The notes under the pieces were generated by a model. The model ran no database searches and was not told where the DNA came from. It saw nothing but the letters and a program-made list of their open reading frames with translations. DNA of 64,000 nucleotides from Branchiostoma floridae (taxonomy: Eukaryota > Chordata > Leptocardii > Amphioxiformes > Branchiostomatidae), in the NCBI RefSeq assembly GCF_000003815.2, contig NC_049996.1, positions 10,936,838 through 11,000,837 on the forward strand, written 5' to 3'. The position numbers were made by a program, and so were the translations under genes. Shown one piece after another: positions 49,811 to 62,600 of the stretch; the stretch's first letter is position 1; each line of letters begins with the position of its first letter.

Positions 49811-50661
49811 AGGACAAGTCATATCATCCACACACTTGTCACCAGGTCAGGTAATTACGGCTGTAATCCGGGGTCACTTGACTCGAGGCGGTCCTTCCCT
49901 ACTTGAGAGACAATACGAGGAAAATGCGACGTAAGAACAGAGTTAGAATGCTGCAGCTGGCTCTGCGGTACCTGGCTCTTCAACATTCTTTCACTGCGTG
50001 CAGCATTCTGTACAAACGAGAGCACACGAGATGACTCAGAGAAGATTAGAAGACATGGCGGCGATCTGTAAGACTCCGACATAATTGACTTTAATTGTTC
50101 TCAATTGTCGCGCCCAGTTGAGTGGAAATTCAAATTGAAAATAACAATTTGTCACAGGTACATACATACCTGCATGCCATCGGCAAACTTTGAACAAGGA
50201 GAAAAAAGAGAACAGATATATCTATGACAAAAATCCATTGTATTCTAACAGTACAATTATTTTCTATGGTATTGTCTTGAAAGTGAGACTACAAGTTTGT
50301 CACACATTGTTGTTTGTTTCGCCTACGGAATCATGATTGTTGTATGTCGCCAAATGGAATAAATCAGACACTTTGATGTGGTTAAACCGCCCCCCTCCCC
50401 TCACCACTTCACAGGAGGACCGAGGGTGTGACGTCACAGGACAGGTATCCTGACATGACGGTGTGTGACAGCAGGGATTGGTGACGTATTGTGCGTGGCC
50501 CACGGGGGTGAGGCCGGGTTTTGGCGGGAATTAATGACCGGTAGTGTCGTCTGTGAGTCGGGCACAGTGGGGAGTCGTGTAAAACAGCACAACTACGTAT
50601 TAAAGTTTACAGGTATATGTGTCATCCTAGTTGTGGGACTGTCCTAGTTGTCGGTTACCTG

Positions 50662-50689
50662 ACAAAACAAAACAAAACAAAACAAAACA
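50662..50689. repeat. (AAAAC)n microsatellite
   Basis: About five uninterrupted AAAAC units. Confidence 0.95.
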
Positions 50690-52215
50690 CATAAAAAGCC
50701 ACACAAAAAGCGAGCTAAATGTCGCAGGAATGAAGAAAAAAGAGTTCTCAAGTCAAAATCAGGCAATAATAGTACACTTTTCACTTTGGCATTGAGTATT
50801 TCATTATCTGAATGTCCATGACGCAAATTCAAGTTTTATTGTTTGCTGGAGTTGTGACGCTGTTGTAGGATTCCATTGAGAATAATGATGTGTACATGTA
50901 TATATTCACCAGTATAACGTGAAGTAAAGACAACATTTATTTAAAGCTAGATGTCATCAGCTCGAGAAATTTCATCACCTCGGCATGTTCCGGACCAACC
51001 ATCAACATCCGGGACCTCCTGCCGAGAAAATTAGCCACATCTTTTCTTCTGACATGTACACAAACTACATAGCTGTCATACAAGCACTGTGTGGTCACAA
51101 CTATCTCTTATACTATGTGGAATCGTAGGAATATGAAATGATATATGAAAAAGAAAAGGATTATTAGAAATGGCAGAATGGTAAGAAATCTTCAAATAGA
51201 AAAGAAATAAATACTAACATTACTAACGTTAGAACATTGTATTCTTCTTCTTTATCAACAAATTAAATTCAAGTACAGTGGAACTTTTTTGCCTATTCGT
51301 GTCAAAGCCACATAAACAAACGGACGAACAAACAAAAGCAGAATTACGAAACGAAACAGAATCACGAAAATACTAGTAGTCGGACTGTAAGCCTGCTATT
51401 TCTGGATCCAACTCAACAGTCAATAGAATTAGAAAGTTTTTTACGGAATTCCGGAATGCCTTTCCCGGTAATTGACAGACATCCGTCTATTTTGTAAATA
51501 TATCGAACTATTTTTTCCTTGTCCCGTGCCATCGCTCATATCGTGTGGACTAGATCGGGTGTCATCCCGACTATTGTGTTATATATTAGCTGAGGAAAAA
51601 ATGAGGTCAGTTGTAGAAGAGGCGGGACTTTGATGTCCGTCAGGAGTAGACAACAACAAAAGGCGCGATGTTCATTTGTCTTGTCTTACCTGTGACAAAA
51701 CACAGGTGCCCGGGATAATTAACGTGCGCTGTTGTGAGCAATGGAACCATGATAAAACACTAGCTGGCTACTTAAAGGTCGAGGTTCTATGTTAAGCATG
51801 TATCACAATCTATTGTGTATTCAGTTCATAGTTTACTCGTAAATGTACATGTATTTTCGAAAAGTTATCCTATCTACCACAGGCGTCGCTGAAACTGGCC
51901 ATTGAAGGACGAACTAAATTTTAAGATCATTTGATATGTTCTTCTGCACAATATATGATATTCGTGTATTATCGAATAATGGAATGTAATGTAACATGGA
52001 TTTAGCCAGGTAGCACATGAACACACGACAAACAGCCCTGCCCATGCTTTTGATTCCAAGTTTCCATGACGAAAAATCAAGTTTTGTTCAGTCTATACCT
52101 TGTGAACTTTCTGCCTGTAGTTTCCGACAGTTCCGCTAGAAGCGCTGTAGTACGGGACGAGTTCCATATCAGACGACACTACGGACTCCTCTTCCAAATG
52201 AAGTTTGCCAATCAG

Positions 52216-52238
52216 CAAGGAGGTTTTAAACCTCATTG
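52216..52238. repeat. Imperfect palindrome, CAAGGAGGTT family
   Basis: CAAGGAGGTTT and AAACCTCATTG with one mismatch. A further half-site, CAAGGAGGTTTAA, lies near 52620. Confidence 0.7.
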
Positions 52239-52649
52239 ATCAAGGACATGGAGTATAGTATCTCCTTGACCAAAGATAGAACTTCCTTGCCTTGACAGAA
52301 GCTTCCACACTCCAACTGGACCCGCCTAGACAGGACAAGAGGAAACAATTATCAACCACAGGAATGACGAGCCGACAGGTAAAATCTCAGGTTCTAGAAG
52401 ATAAACGACTTTGTCTCGGAACTGGGACGTCCGCAATTACCTGTCTGTGGGAAGAACAACCCGGAAGTCTTACAGCATTCCGCGAACTGTTCGGGACATC
52501 CGAGAATCACATCAGAATGGAATGTGGAGGTGGGAATGTTCCCGATGTAATAACACACCTTCAAGTATGGCATCTTTTTGAGAGAGGGTATTGTTTGAAC
52601 TCTATGTAGTAGCTATATGCAAGGAGGTTTAAAAAATCAATATATGTTA

Positions 52650-52823
52650 CTCTCCAAGCAGAGTTTCGGCTCCGGCTTTTTTATGTGGGTTTAGGCGTTC
52701 CATCGGGCTTTCTGTTTTGTAGTATTTTTGACTGGAGGACATAAAGAACAGCACAAAATAGAAAGCCCGATAAAAACGCCTAAACCCACGTCAACAGCCG
52801 GAGCCGAACCTCTGCTTGGAGAG
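52650..52823. mobile_element. Foldback element with about 70-bp arms
   Basis: The left arm reads CTCTCCAAGCAGAG, CGGCTCCGGCT, GTGGGTTTAGGCGTT, CGGGCTTTCTGTTTTGT. The right arm repeats these as reverse complements in reverse order, ending CTCTGCTTGGAGAG. The loop is about 30 bp. No coding capacity. Confidence 0.85.
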
Positions 52824-55800
52824 CAGCTATATATTAGACTTACTAATTAAATAGAGTTCCATAAACTTGCTCATTTCCCATTCAGCCCAAGAAAAGTCTT
52901 GACACCCATCTTATCTTTTATCAAAGCTGTACCACTCCTCTTTAAGTTGTAGATATATGATATCGCTTAATATGATATGTATCACTGATAACCAAAGATG
53001 CATGTTAGGAAACATTAACGAATTTATGTCGACAGAACATTATGGTATCTTTCTTTGACCTTTACAATATATAAATGCCAGAGACAGCATCGCTAACAAT
53101 GCTTAGTATCATCCAATCTCTCATTGGATATCAGGAAATTTGAAATCGCACATAACTTTAGCAATGTCTTCATAATGAATAAATGAATTTATTGCTCAAC
53201 AATCGCACAGGGTACAATGTATGGCAACCAATAACAGATAATAGGTATACACTGACAATGATACTAAGAGGCTACATACAAAACAACAACAAAACATTAT
53301 CGATAACAGTACAGTTATGTATGAGCAATCTAGTCTCGCATTTGGGATACATTATAAAGAAACTGGCCTACGTAGACGGATATATGAGTTGAACATGAGA
53401 GTTTATATCTTCAGCTTATAACCTGGACACCTGTGGGTTTGTAAAGGGTGTTAATTTACGTGCCCAGGTTTATAACTGCGAGTAATGGGGTGATAATGAC
53501 AGGGCACACGCTTCAGGGGTCGTTATTACATGGTCATGAGAGTGACCGCCACAAAACACAGGGTATTATTAGAATTCCTATATATGGTTGTAACAGTTAG
53601 GTGATTATTGTCTCGCCAGGTGTTGATACTAAAGTCATCATACATTCACTGTTCCTTTTCATCTCGCATACGATTCAACATGAGCCAGAGCCACTTCCGA
53701 AAAGCTCCCATTATTGATGCATCTGAGCCACTTAATGCAGATGCAGTCCTACTCTACCAGAGTTTATTAAATGTGTTTTTTTTTTTTAAATTTGAAATTC
53801 GCACTGTTTGCGGTTACAAAGAGAACATAGCAAAGAAATTAATTTCGCAAACCATGGAGCCAGGCCAGAAGGGTGCGTCAAGAAACCTTGCTAAGTTGCT
53901 CCCACCACAACGAAGGTAAGAATCAAGAAAACGTACATGGCAATAAATAATTGTGAAATGCCCTGCGATATTCATTAGAATAAAATCGTAGCATAAAATT
54001 GACAATTAGGATCACACAAAAGCAACCTTTGTAATTTTGGGTGATGAGAACACCAAAGTTCCCTCAGGGTTGAAAGGTTATAACCTCTGACATCCACAGG
54101 TACTGAAAACTCATCACACTCACATCTCACACTGTTCGATTAACCGTTCCACACAGAGTTGCCTTTATATGTGAGTGCCAGGTGTAATGAGGCAGTTTAC
54201 TGCAGCGCTATTTCTATAACAAAAGCGAACAGTGTTTGTGCTAACGACATGATGGTGCAGACATCAGTTAAACCAGGCGGAGAATTTTTGATCCTGTCCT
54301 CCGGCAATGTCGGCACAGAGATCTTTCTGAACGAAACGTCAGGGAACAAACACAAAACAAACATTAACACGTTACCTTGTGTTCCATACAATACCATAGG
54401 AAACCATTAGAATGGCCCTGCGGATATGGAAATTATCACAAATGGTAACCTGAGCTTTTATACAGAGACGACAAATCTCTATTATTAGTATAACCTTGAC
54501 CTCACGAGCAAAAACTTACATATGACGGCCTAATATGCAACAAGTAAGAACTGGACTTTTGAGGGAAATTCAACATTCTACGATATGCATTAAAAATAGT
54601 TAAGCCCCATTTAAAGAGTACAAGAGACAAAGGGCAGACATAAGGTCTAACCTTTACCAATCTGACAGCTAGACTGGTTTGTGTTGATATTTTATACCCC
54701 TGGATTTGCTCAATCACGATAGGGTGCAGATTGGGCCTTAGATAATGATCTGGGATGTAGGCGATTGCTCGTGAGGTTATCCTAGTGAGGTCATGAGTTG
54801 ATCATGAAAACGTGCACGTGAGATGATCGGAGATGTGATAACTTGCGTCGACTCACACATCCCTTTGTATTCGGCAGCTATCATGGTAAACGGTTCCAGT
54901 GTAGTTGCAGCACAGACATTCTTAATATAGAATAGTTGTTTTAAACATAAATCATGGGTATCCATCATGAAGGCGCACTGCATTAGTTTCCAATTTACGC
55001 CCATGCTCTTATGGGCAAAGTCGTCAGGTGAGAAAAGACACAACAGGCAAGGAAGATAGCTTTACTGTACACGTTGCAGATATGAAACAAAATAACAAGT
55101 GGCGCTGCTGACCGTTTGCGTTTGGGAACTACACGACAGGACACACTAGTACATAGGAAGAGATCAGGAACACTACTTCATTAAAGTGGTCTCTTATCTC
55201 TTCTATTATTAGAATTCAACAGTTTCTATTTTTGAAGCACTTTGGCGTGCAAGACCCCTTTCCCGACAAAGGTCGACGGAAATTCTATCATCCCACATAA
55301 TACCGTAACTACCCTGTTCCAACTAGGAAAATCATCGTCTGGGGTGTGGTTTGATCATGTAATTGTTGAAGGACAGGGAGAGAGAGAGAGAGACTGGGAG
55401 AGGAAGACAGCCGGAGAAGGACACTGGGCTCTTAAGGGTGTCAAGGTCACCTTGTAGCAGTCTCATATTTAAACCATTGAAGGATTTGGCTACACGGATG
55501 AAATTCCTGTCATAGTTTCACGGTGATACGATAAGGAGAAGGCTTAGTTCTGGACAATTAGGTCTTACACCTGTCAAGGACACACCCTGTGTTTACGGAA
55601 TTAACGTGCGATAGAGGATATCACAAATCATCTTAGTCATTGGACAAGAAGGTCAACGGTTTAGAAGGTGTTTTGGGTTTAACAAGATAAAATGTTGAAT
55701 GTTCTATTGCTTTTGCTTCTTGGCTTTGACAAACGGACGATTTAACATTGTAACGTTAAATAAAGCATTCAGAATGATTTGGCTGTCATCACGAATGAGC

Positions 55801-56541
55801 ATTTGCAACATACATTGTTGATCAGCCCAATGGTACATACAGGGACATTTGCTGAACATGATCTCTTTAGTCTCGCTTGAATTGTAGGCGGGAATTTCGG
55901 CTGTGATATTCGGTAAGATCTGGACCTGTCGCCCTTGGTGACCCTTGTGTCTAGACCGTCCTTGGACACAACACCTGGGTCTTATATATAAACCCTTTGA
56001 CGTCAGCCTGAGCATTTTTATCCGAAAATTGCTCATATCGGATATCTATGTCAACACCATAGACAATTTTCTTACCACTGAAAATGTGATATTGTATTTC
56101 ATTGGTTGTCATCAAATGCGCGAGCTGTTTAAGCAAAGCATGTTATGTTTGAAAGATTATGATTCATGGTGAAAATTTGCTCTAGATGACAAGATGGTAG
56201 AGTAACAGAGTACAAGACTATGTACAATGTATTATTGGGCTGAAACAATGCCCTGCAGTTTGTAAATGAGTTGCATAGTGTCGCTGTGATACCGCAAAGT
56301 TCTTCTTTGTGAAATACTTTGGAAGAATCCAGTCATAAAAGTGTCGTAGAATTTCATTGATTCTAATAAAACAAACATCTTAGCACTTGATAATTAGCAT
56401 ATCATTTATGAATTACTCATTTTGTTCACTGTTGTTTTATGTGTTGAAAGCTCCTCGGTGTGTCTCACTCAAAGCCTCAAAGCCTCAAAGGTGTGCAGGT
56501 GTGCGGGACCCTTTCCAAATATTGGTAGATTCCATCCCAAC

Positions 56542-56666
56542 ATGGCGGACACAACAGAACTTCGGACCGCCCACCGGTTCGATGTGGACCGTCTTCATGC
56601 CCATCTCCTCAAATACGTGCCAGGTTTTCCTCAGCAAAACGAACAACTGGTCGTCAAGCAGTTCAG
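56542..56666 (+). CDS. ACAD11: ACAD11-like exon 1
   Basis: Encodes MADTTELRTAHRFDVDRLHA and on to KQF, exit phase 2. Donor GTACAA. Confidence 0.85.
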
Positions 56667-59600
56667 GTACAAATTTCAGAACTCTACTCTCTTGTGTTGC
56701 GGAGAAACCTGAGCTAGAAACCCGACAACATTATCAAACTACACATAGGCGACCTCTTACAGAAGGATGGAAAACTGCAGAAATGAAAGTTTATTTTATT
56801 GTAACGTTATACCAAGTGTCTGTACGCTATATATTTTATACATTGAGGGGACTGTCTGTTGTCTTTTTTGGTTTAACACTTCAGCTGTTGTCTTGTATCC
56901 GACAGTGGAGGGACAGATCATAATTTATCACACTGCACTCTGTAAGGGTCAGGTGAACTGTGGGTGACCTTTGTACAGAGAGGCACCTGCTTTGATAAGT
57001 AGAAACATATCAAAGGTGACCAAATAACCGTTACCTATTTAACGTGGTTAAGTTTCAAAGACTTCTAGGTTTGTACATAAAATAGTTGCAAACTAGCCTC
57101 AGACTTCTGTTGGCTCTACCAAACGTCAACGATTGATGAAAAGTGAATAATAATTTGTGACAATAGCTTTTCTGATGCTGCAAATAACCCTTGTCTAATT
57201 TATCAATTCTGCTGGCCAAAGTCTCTGGGGGTAGAATATTTTCTCTTTAACAAAAACTACTTAGATAATCTTAGATTAGCTATATTTCACAGAATCTTTG
57301 CTACAATTTAATTGTTGTTATTCACTTTTAATACTTCAGCTTTGGCCAGTCCAATCCAACATTCTACCTGAAGAAGGGACAGACTGATTATGTCATGCGG
57401 AAGAAACCACCGGGACGCCTCCTTAAAGGGGCACACATGGTACAGTCCATTTTATTGCATTCTTTTTCATCACATGAAAATAGGCAGTTAATGAGGTAAC
57501 ACAATAAAAGGCCAAGACTATTAAACGTTCCTGTCAATAAGAATTTTTTCACTATTACCAAGATAGTCTTGTAAATAAGAATCTCCGACCTGCCAAATGG
57601 AAGTTGACTAATTTGCCTCCTGGGCCATTGCACACTTAACACCAAATCATTGAATAGATGTATACTGTTCACAGTTTTCTTGTGCTAGGCCGTAAGACAT
57701 ATATAGCTATGTATCCCAACCAACATTCACGAAAACCAATCTCTCTCTCTCTTGTCCGTTCGTCAGCATAGACGATGACAAAAAAAAAGAAACCCATCAC
57801 ATTGTCCTGTCAGTGTGTTGAGTTGTAGCTTATGCTATGTACCCCTACCAACATTCATGAAAACAAAATGTACCTACTAGTAGATCTACATATATCTGCA
57901 CAGCTACGTTCTTGATGTTCATTGATGTTCATTGGTGATCGTTATCTGACATTTGCCTGTACCGTCATGTTAAGGTTGAGCGAGAGTACAGGATCATTGC
58001 AGCCCTCCACTCGGTGGGTTTCCCTGTGCCCTGTCCCATTCTCTTCTGTTCGGACACTAACGTCATCGGCACAGAGTTCTACATCATGGAGCATGTCAAG
58101 GTAAGTCCATAGAACAAACAAACAAACAAATAAGCAACAAGCAGAAAATGTTATCAACACAGTCAGAACTAAAATACCTGTACTTTGTAGATAAAACACA
58201 GACCTGTACTATTGTACAAGTAAAAATAGGTGTATGTTAATAAAAAATAGCTTTGAAAATATTGTTTCAGCCTATACATGTATATTGTCGGTAGTAATTT
58301 ACTAGCAGTGTACAGAACTTCAGACGTGTGTTTGATCTTAAAATAAACATTTTCATGTTCATTTTTCTGTTCTCACATATGCCCTATGGTCTTTCTTGGC
58401 CCATCTTCATTGTGAGATGCTTCCATCTCTCTTTGATAGGGAAGAGTTTTCCGAGACGTGTCGTTAAATGAGTTACCTGCGGAAGAGAGGACAGCAGTGT
58501 ACAACGCCATGGCAGAGACACTGGCTCAGCTACACTCTGTAGACTGGAGAAAACTCAAACTGCACGACTTTGGCAAGGAGGGAAACTACTGCAAGAGACA
58601 GGTAATAAGACTGTACTGTTAGCAAACCAGGGTTGTCCCCACAAATCCGACATCTGGTGTGACAGTTTTATTTTTCTCAATTTTAGACGATTTAGATCAA
58701 TTCTGTCATTTTGGATATGATAGTTTTCACAAAGCTATTACCTACCATTGTAGTAAGGTATTCATTCCACGTGGGGTTCAGTGAGGAAAGTGCCTTTCCC
58801 AAGATGATATGTTGATAGATTGATTAGGACGGTATTTTGACTAACCCTAATACCTTTTCCCTCATGACCTTAATGAAAAGTGGCCTGCAAGCCAATTTGA
58901 GGTTTCTCATGAATAAACAAAGGTTCAAACAAACAAACACACAAACATTTGGCCCTGGGAATCAAACCCGTGACTTTTCGATCTCCTTATTGATATTGAT
59001 GACACAATGTTCTGCATTTGTCAAAAGCAACCATTGATTTTCTTTTTCTTTTTGTACCCTCTAGCTATCCACATGGACCAGACAGTACCAGGCTGCAGCT
59101 ACTGGTGACATCCCGGCCATGAACCGGCTCATCCAGTGGTTAAACCAGAACCTTCCTGCTGAGGACACCAAAACCACCATCGTACACGGTGACTACAAAC
59201 TGGACAACGTCATCTTCCACCCCACTCAGGTACGTCTTTCTGCAGTAAGGAGGCAAATAAATATGTTCATGTGTTGATGGAGGTTAATAATGGTATGAAA
59301 CAGTAGAGGCAGGCAAGAAGAAAAAGTCTCCTGGCTACCAGAAATTGAACCCGGGCTAAAAACTGTTTGACCAAAAGTCTGTTCCCTTTGAAATGGTCAG
59401 TTGGTGGTGCTTGAACCCCACTGGTATTTGTAGATGATATCACTCTCCAGGTAAACAATATTTGTCTCAGATTTTTTATTCAGTCTTTGACAAACTCACT
59501 AAAGACTGTCCAAAGAAGCAAAAAACTATAAGGCACTCAATAGAAACAGTGTAAGTTACAAATTCACAAAGAAATACTGTTTCCAGTTATGCAGTATCTT

Positions 59601-62600
59601 TAGCAACATCTTTATGTATTGACATATTTTCCTATGATTAAAAAAGTTTAAAAAGTTTTTGTTTGTAAAATTTTGTGTTTTCTGCAGCCCCGAGTGATTG
59701 CTGTTCTAGACTGGGAGTTGTGCACCCTGGGTGACCCCCTGACAGACCTGGCCTACCTCTGTCAACCTTACAACTGGCCTGAAGATCTGCCCCAACTCAA
59801 CATGGCACAACCCTCAGGAAGTGGTATGCAAGTTTCCCTTTGTTCTTACTTAGATCACTCATATTCGATGTATTTATTCCACACTTACACTTACAGACAG
59901 AAAGAAAATTACTCTCCTCTTATTAACATAGCAAAACCCACAAATAACAGAAAAGGGGGGATCATACGTCTTCTATCGTCTCAGAAAAAGAAGTCAAACC
60001 CAATAAGTTACAGTTTGGTGTTGAACCTTAGACTAGAGTAGTCTCTTAATATACTGTTTGTTTGTCTGTCATTTTTTGTCACTTGCAATTACAATGTAAC
60101 CCCTCAGGCAAGAACTTGCAGTAAACAATTAATTTTTTTGAGAATGAGAATTAATCACATGTCCATAATTTTGAGTAAATATTTACTGGTGGCACTACTT
60201 AGGCGTTGACTTAGTAAACATTAGCGCCCCTTGTTCTACTTTAGTGGACCGTATAACTGAGGTAGCAGGCATTCCAAGCCAGGACCAGTTTGTACAGAGG
60301 TACTGCACCGCTAGGGGGCTGCACTCCCGACCCGACAACTGGGAGTTCTACCTGGCTCTGTCCTTCTTCAAGGGAGCCTCCATCTGCCAGGTAAGGTTGT
60401 TTAGGTCACACTAGCCCCCTGCTGTAGTGATTGCACAAAGTTGTGTGGCCCAGGGCTTCTGAAATGGAGATGGACACCGCCCTATGCACCACCTGGTGCG
60501 GGAAGGACTTAAACTAACTTAACACAAGGCCACAATTAGCATTTTACGTTTATGGAGGACATACCAATGTTGTCTTTCTTCACAGCTGATATTCTCTGTT
60601 CTCCGACTTTGATATGTCAGCCTCCAATGAGACAATATCAAATGATCACCATTTAGTGTATGGTCAGGGTACCCAAACTACTGCAAAAAAGACAATTTTC
60701 CTGTCAGAAATCTTAACAAATCTAGGCAACTGCTTGGAGACTAGGAGTCCCAAACTTGCTCCTGTATTGACTGTAATCTTGAAGCAGATGTAGGGTTTTA
60801 CATGTGTTTGTTAGGCTTTTTATTCATCTACCGAGTGGTCGACTTTTATTTGAAAGATGGTCAAATACAGACCAATAAAAAGAGGAATGAAAAGCGTAAG
60901 GAACAATGAATGCAACACTTAGCCCTACATCTGGGAAGATGCGTGACGGGTGCCTGTTCCACCCACCAGGGTGTGTATGCCCGAGCCTTACAGGGAAACG
61001 CCAGCTCCGATATGGCACATGCTGTGGGTGTGCTTGTTGAACCTCGGGCTAGGACAGGACTTGAGATAGCTTTAAGGTTAGTCATACTGTACATGTACGA
61101 AATGCCGAAGTTCATTTCCTTGTTCTCAGGATCTTTAAGTGTGATGCAAAACATATTTTCAGTCCCTGTACTTAAATCTTCCAAGGAAGATATAAGTTCT
61201 GAGGAAAAAAAGGCAGACGTTTTTCTTAGATTACATTTTTTTTCTCTGCATTTTCCTTCTTGTCATTCAACATCAAAAATCTGAGAGGGAAGGAAATGAA
61301 TTAGTTTGGCATACATGCACAACATGGTTTGTTTTACTTCAATGCTGCTTTGAAGCTACATGAACCATCTAAAATTGCACAGTTCTGTTTAGTGTATGCT
61401 GTTTCTTGATTTTGTCAAAAAAACTTTGAAGGAGCTTTGAGCTTGAAACAAACTAAGTGTGCATTTATAATCATATCAATGATACGCAAATGTACAAGGG
61501 CACCTTTCAGTGTACATAATGATGTGTGGTAGTGGTACTGAATCAAGAACCAAGAGGCCACGTCTAGCGAAATAATAGACGTTAAACGAGGACAACAACA
61601 ACAACAACAATCAAGTAAAAAAAATCATAACAGTTTGAGAGGACCGAAATTGGGTGTTAAGTTTTCTAGGCAAGGTATTATCTGTTCAAAAAGAGTTCTT
61701 TTCATAATCATTGGCAAAATCGATTTTTACAAACAACTCAAACCATGCATTCATATAACTTGCCCCTTAAAGTTTAAAAGCAAGTTGCAGTTCATAGTTA
61801 GACAGAAAGGTGGCGCTTGTGTACCAGCACTACCACTGGTCAAAGGTTAAAAGTTTACCGTGTCAAAGGTCAATGCCCTAGCTGCCACTGCACTCTTGCT
61901 GTCCAAAGTCTGCAAACTCTGTGTGAAACACTTGTGTAAGGACAGCAGCTTCAGGTTAGTATTTCTGACTTTCTGTGCAAACCAGAGGCAACAGTTTGCT
62001 GTGCTGAGAGTCTCAGATACTTCTGGGTTTATGCTGACATTTTGGACCTTACACAATGGTCATCTCGTAACAAGGTCACTTCAAGGTGTGACACTGAGGC
62101 CACTCTGAGGTTACAGTAATACATAATATATATTACTGTATCTACTGTGATTCAAACTTTGGAAAGATGTTTGCAAGCCATTATGAAGGTTTCCATTGCG
62201 TATACATAGCCAGGAATGGTTAATTAAGGAGGTGGATTCACATATGTTCTAGAAATCAGGCTATATATCTCTGTCAACCGTGGCATGTCTGCCAGGTCCC
62301 ACCACTTGTTGCTGCGTCTTTAGATAAATTTCCAGGTAAACCTAGAGATTGCTCCATAGTTCCCTAATACATTCAACAAATTTAAGGCAACTAAGGAAGG
62401 ATAGTTAATCTAACATTAGTTTTAAGTACAATATAATGATACAACTTTTATTAGTTTTACCCAAGTTTTAGCTACAAATGTAGATTGTACATCATGTCAG
62501 TATGGTGTTACATAGACAGATCCCTGCAGTTGGAAATGAATCTGCTAGAGGGAGCAAGATTTTGCAATTTTTTCTTAGTCTAAGGCCTATCCACAAACTG

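Larger units (their letters stand above)
47171..56541. other. Gene-poor interval between Wnt3 and the ACAD11-like gene
   Basis: About 9.4 kb with no recognisable coding exon. Contains GC-rich stretches at 48470-48700 and 50390-50560, palindromes at 48977 and 52216, a SINE (49670-49810), an (AAAAC)n run (50662-50689), a foldback (52650-52823) and a (GA)n run near 55379. ORFs at 52292-52609 and 53608-53919 show no known motif. Confidence 0.6.

Noticed and set aside
52292-52609. 105-codon plus ORF in the gene-poor interval
   Set aside because: No known motif, no splice partners recognised, and length within chance expectation.
56422-56541. Upstream in-frame ATG for the ACAD11-like gene
   Set aside because: The extra 40 residues have no counterpart in the family, and CAACATGGCG at 56542 is a better start. 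Not excluded.
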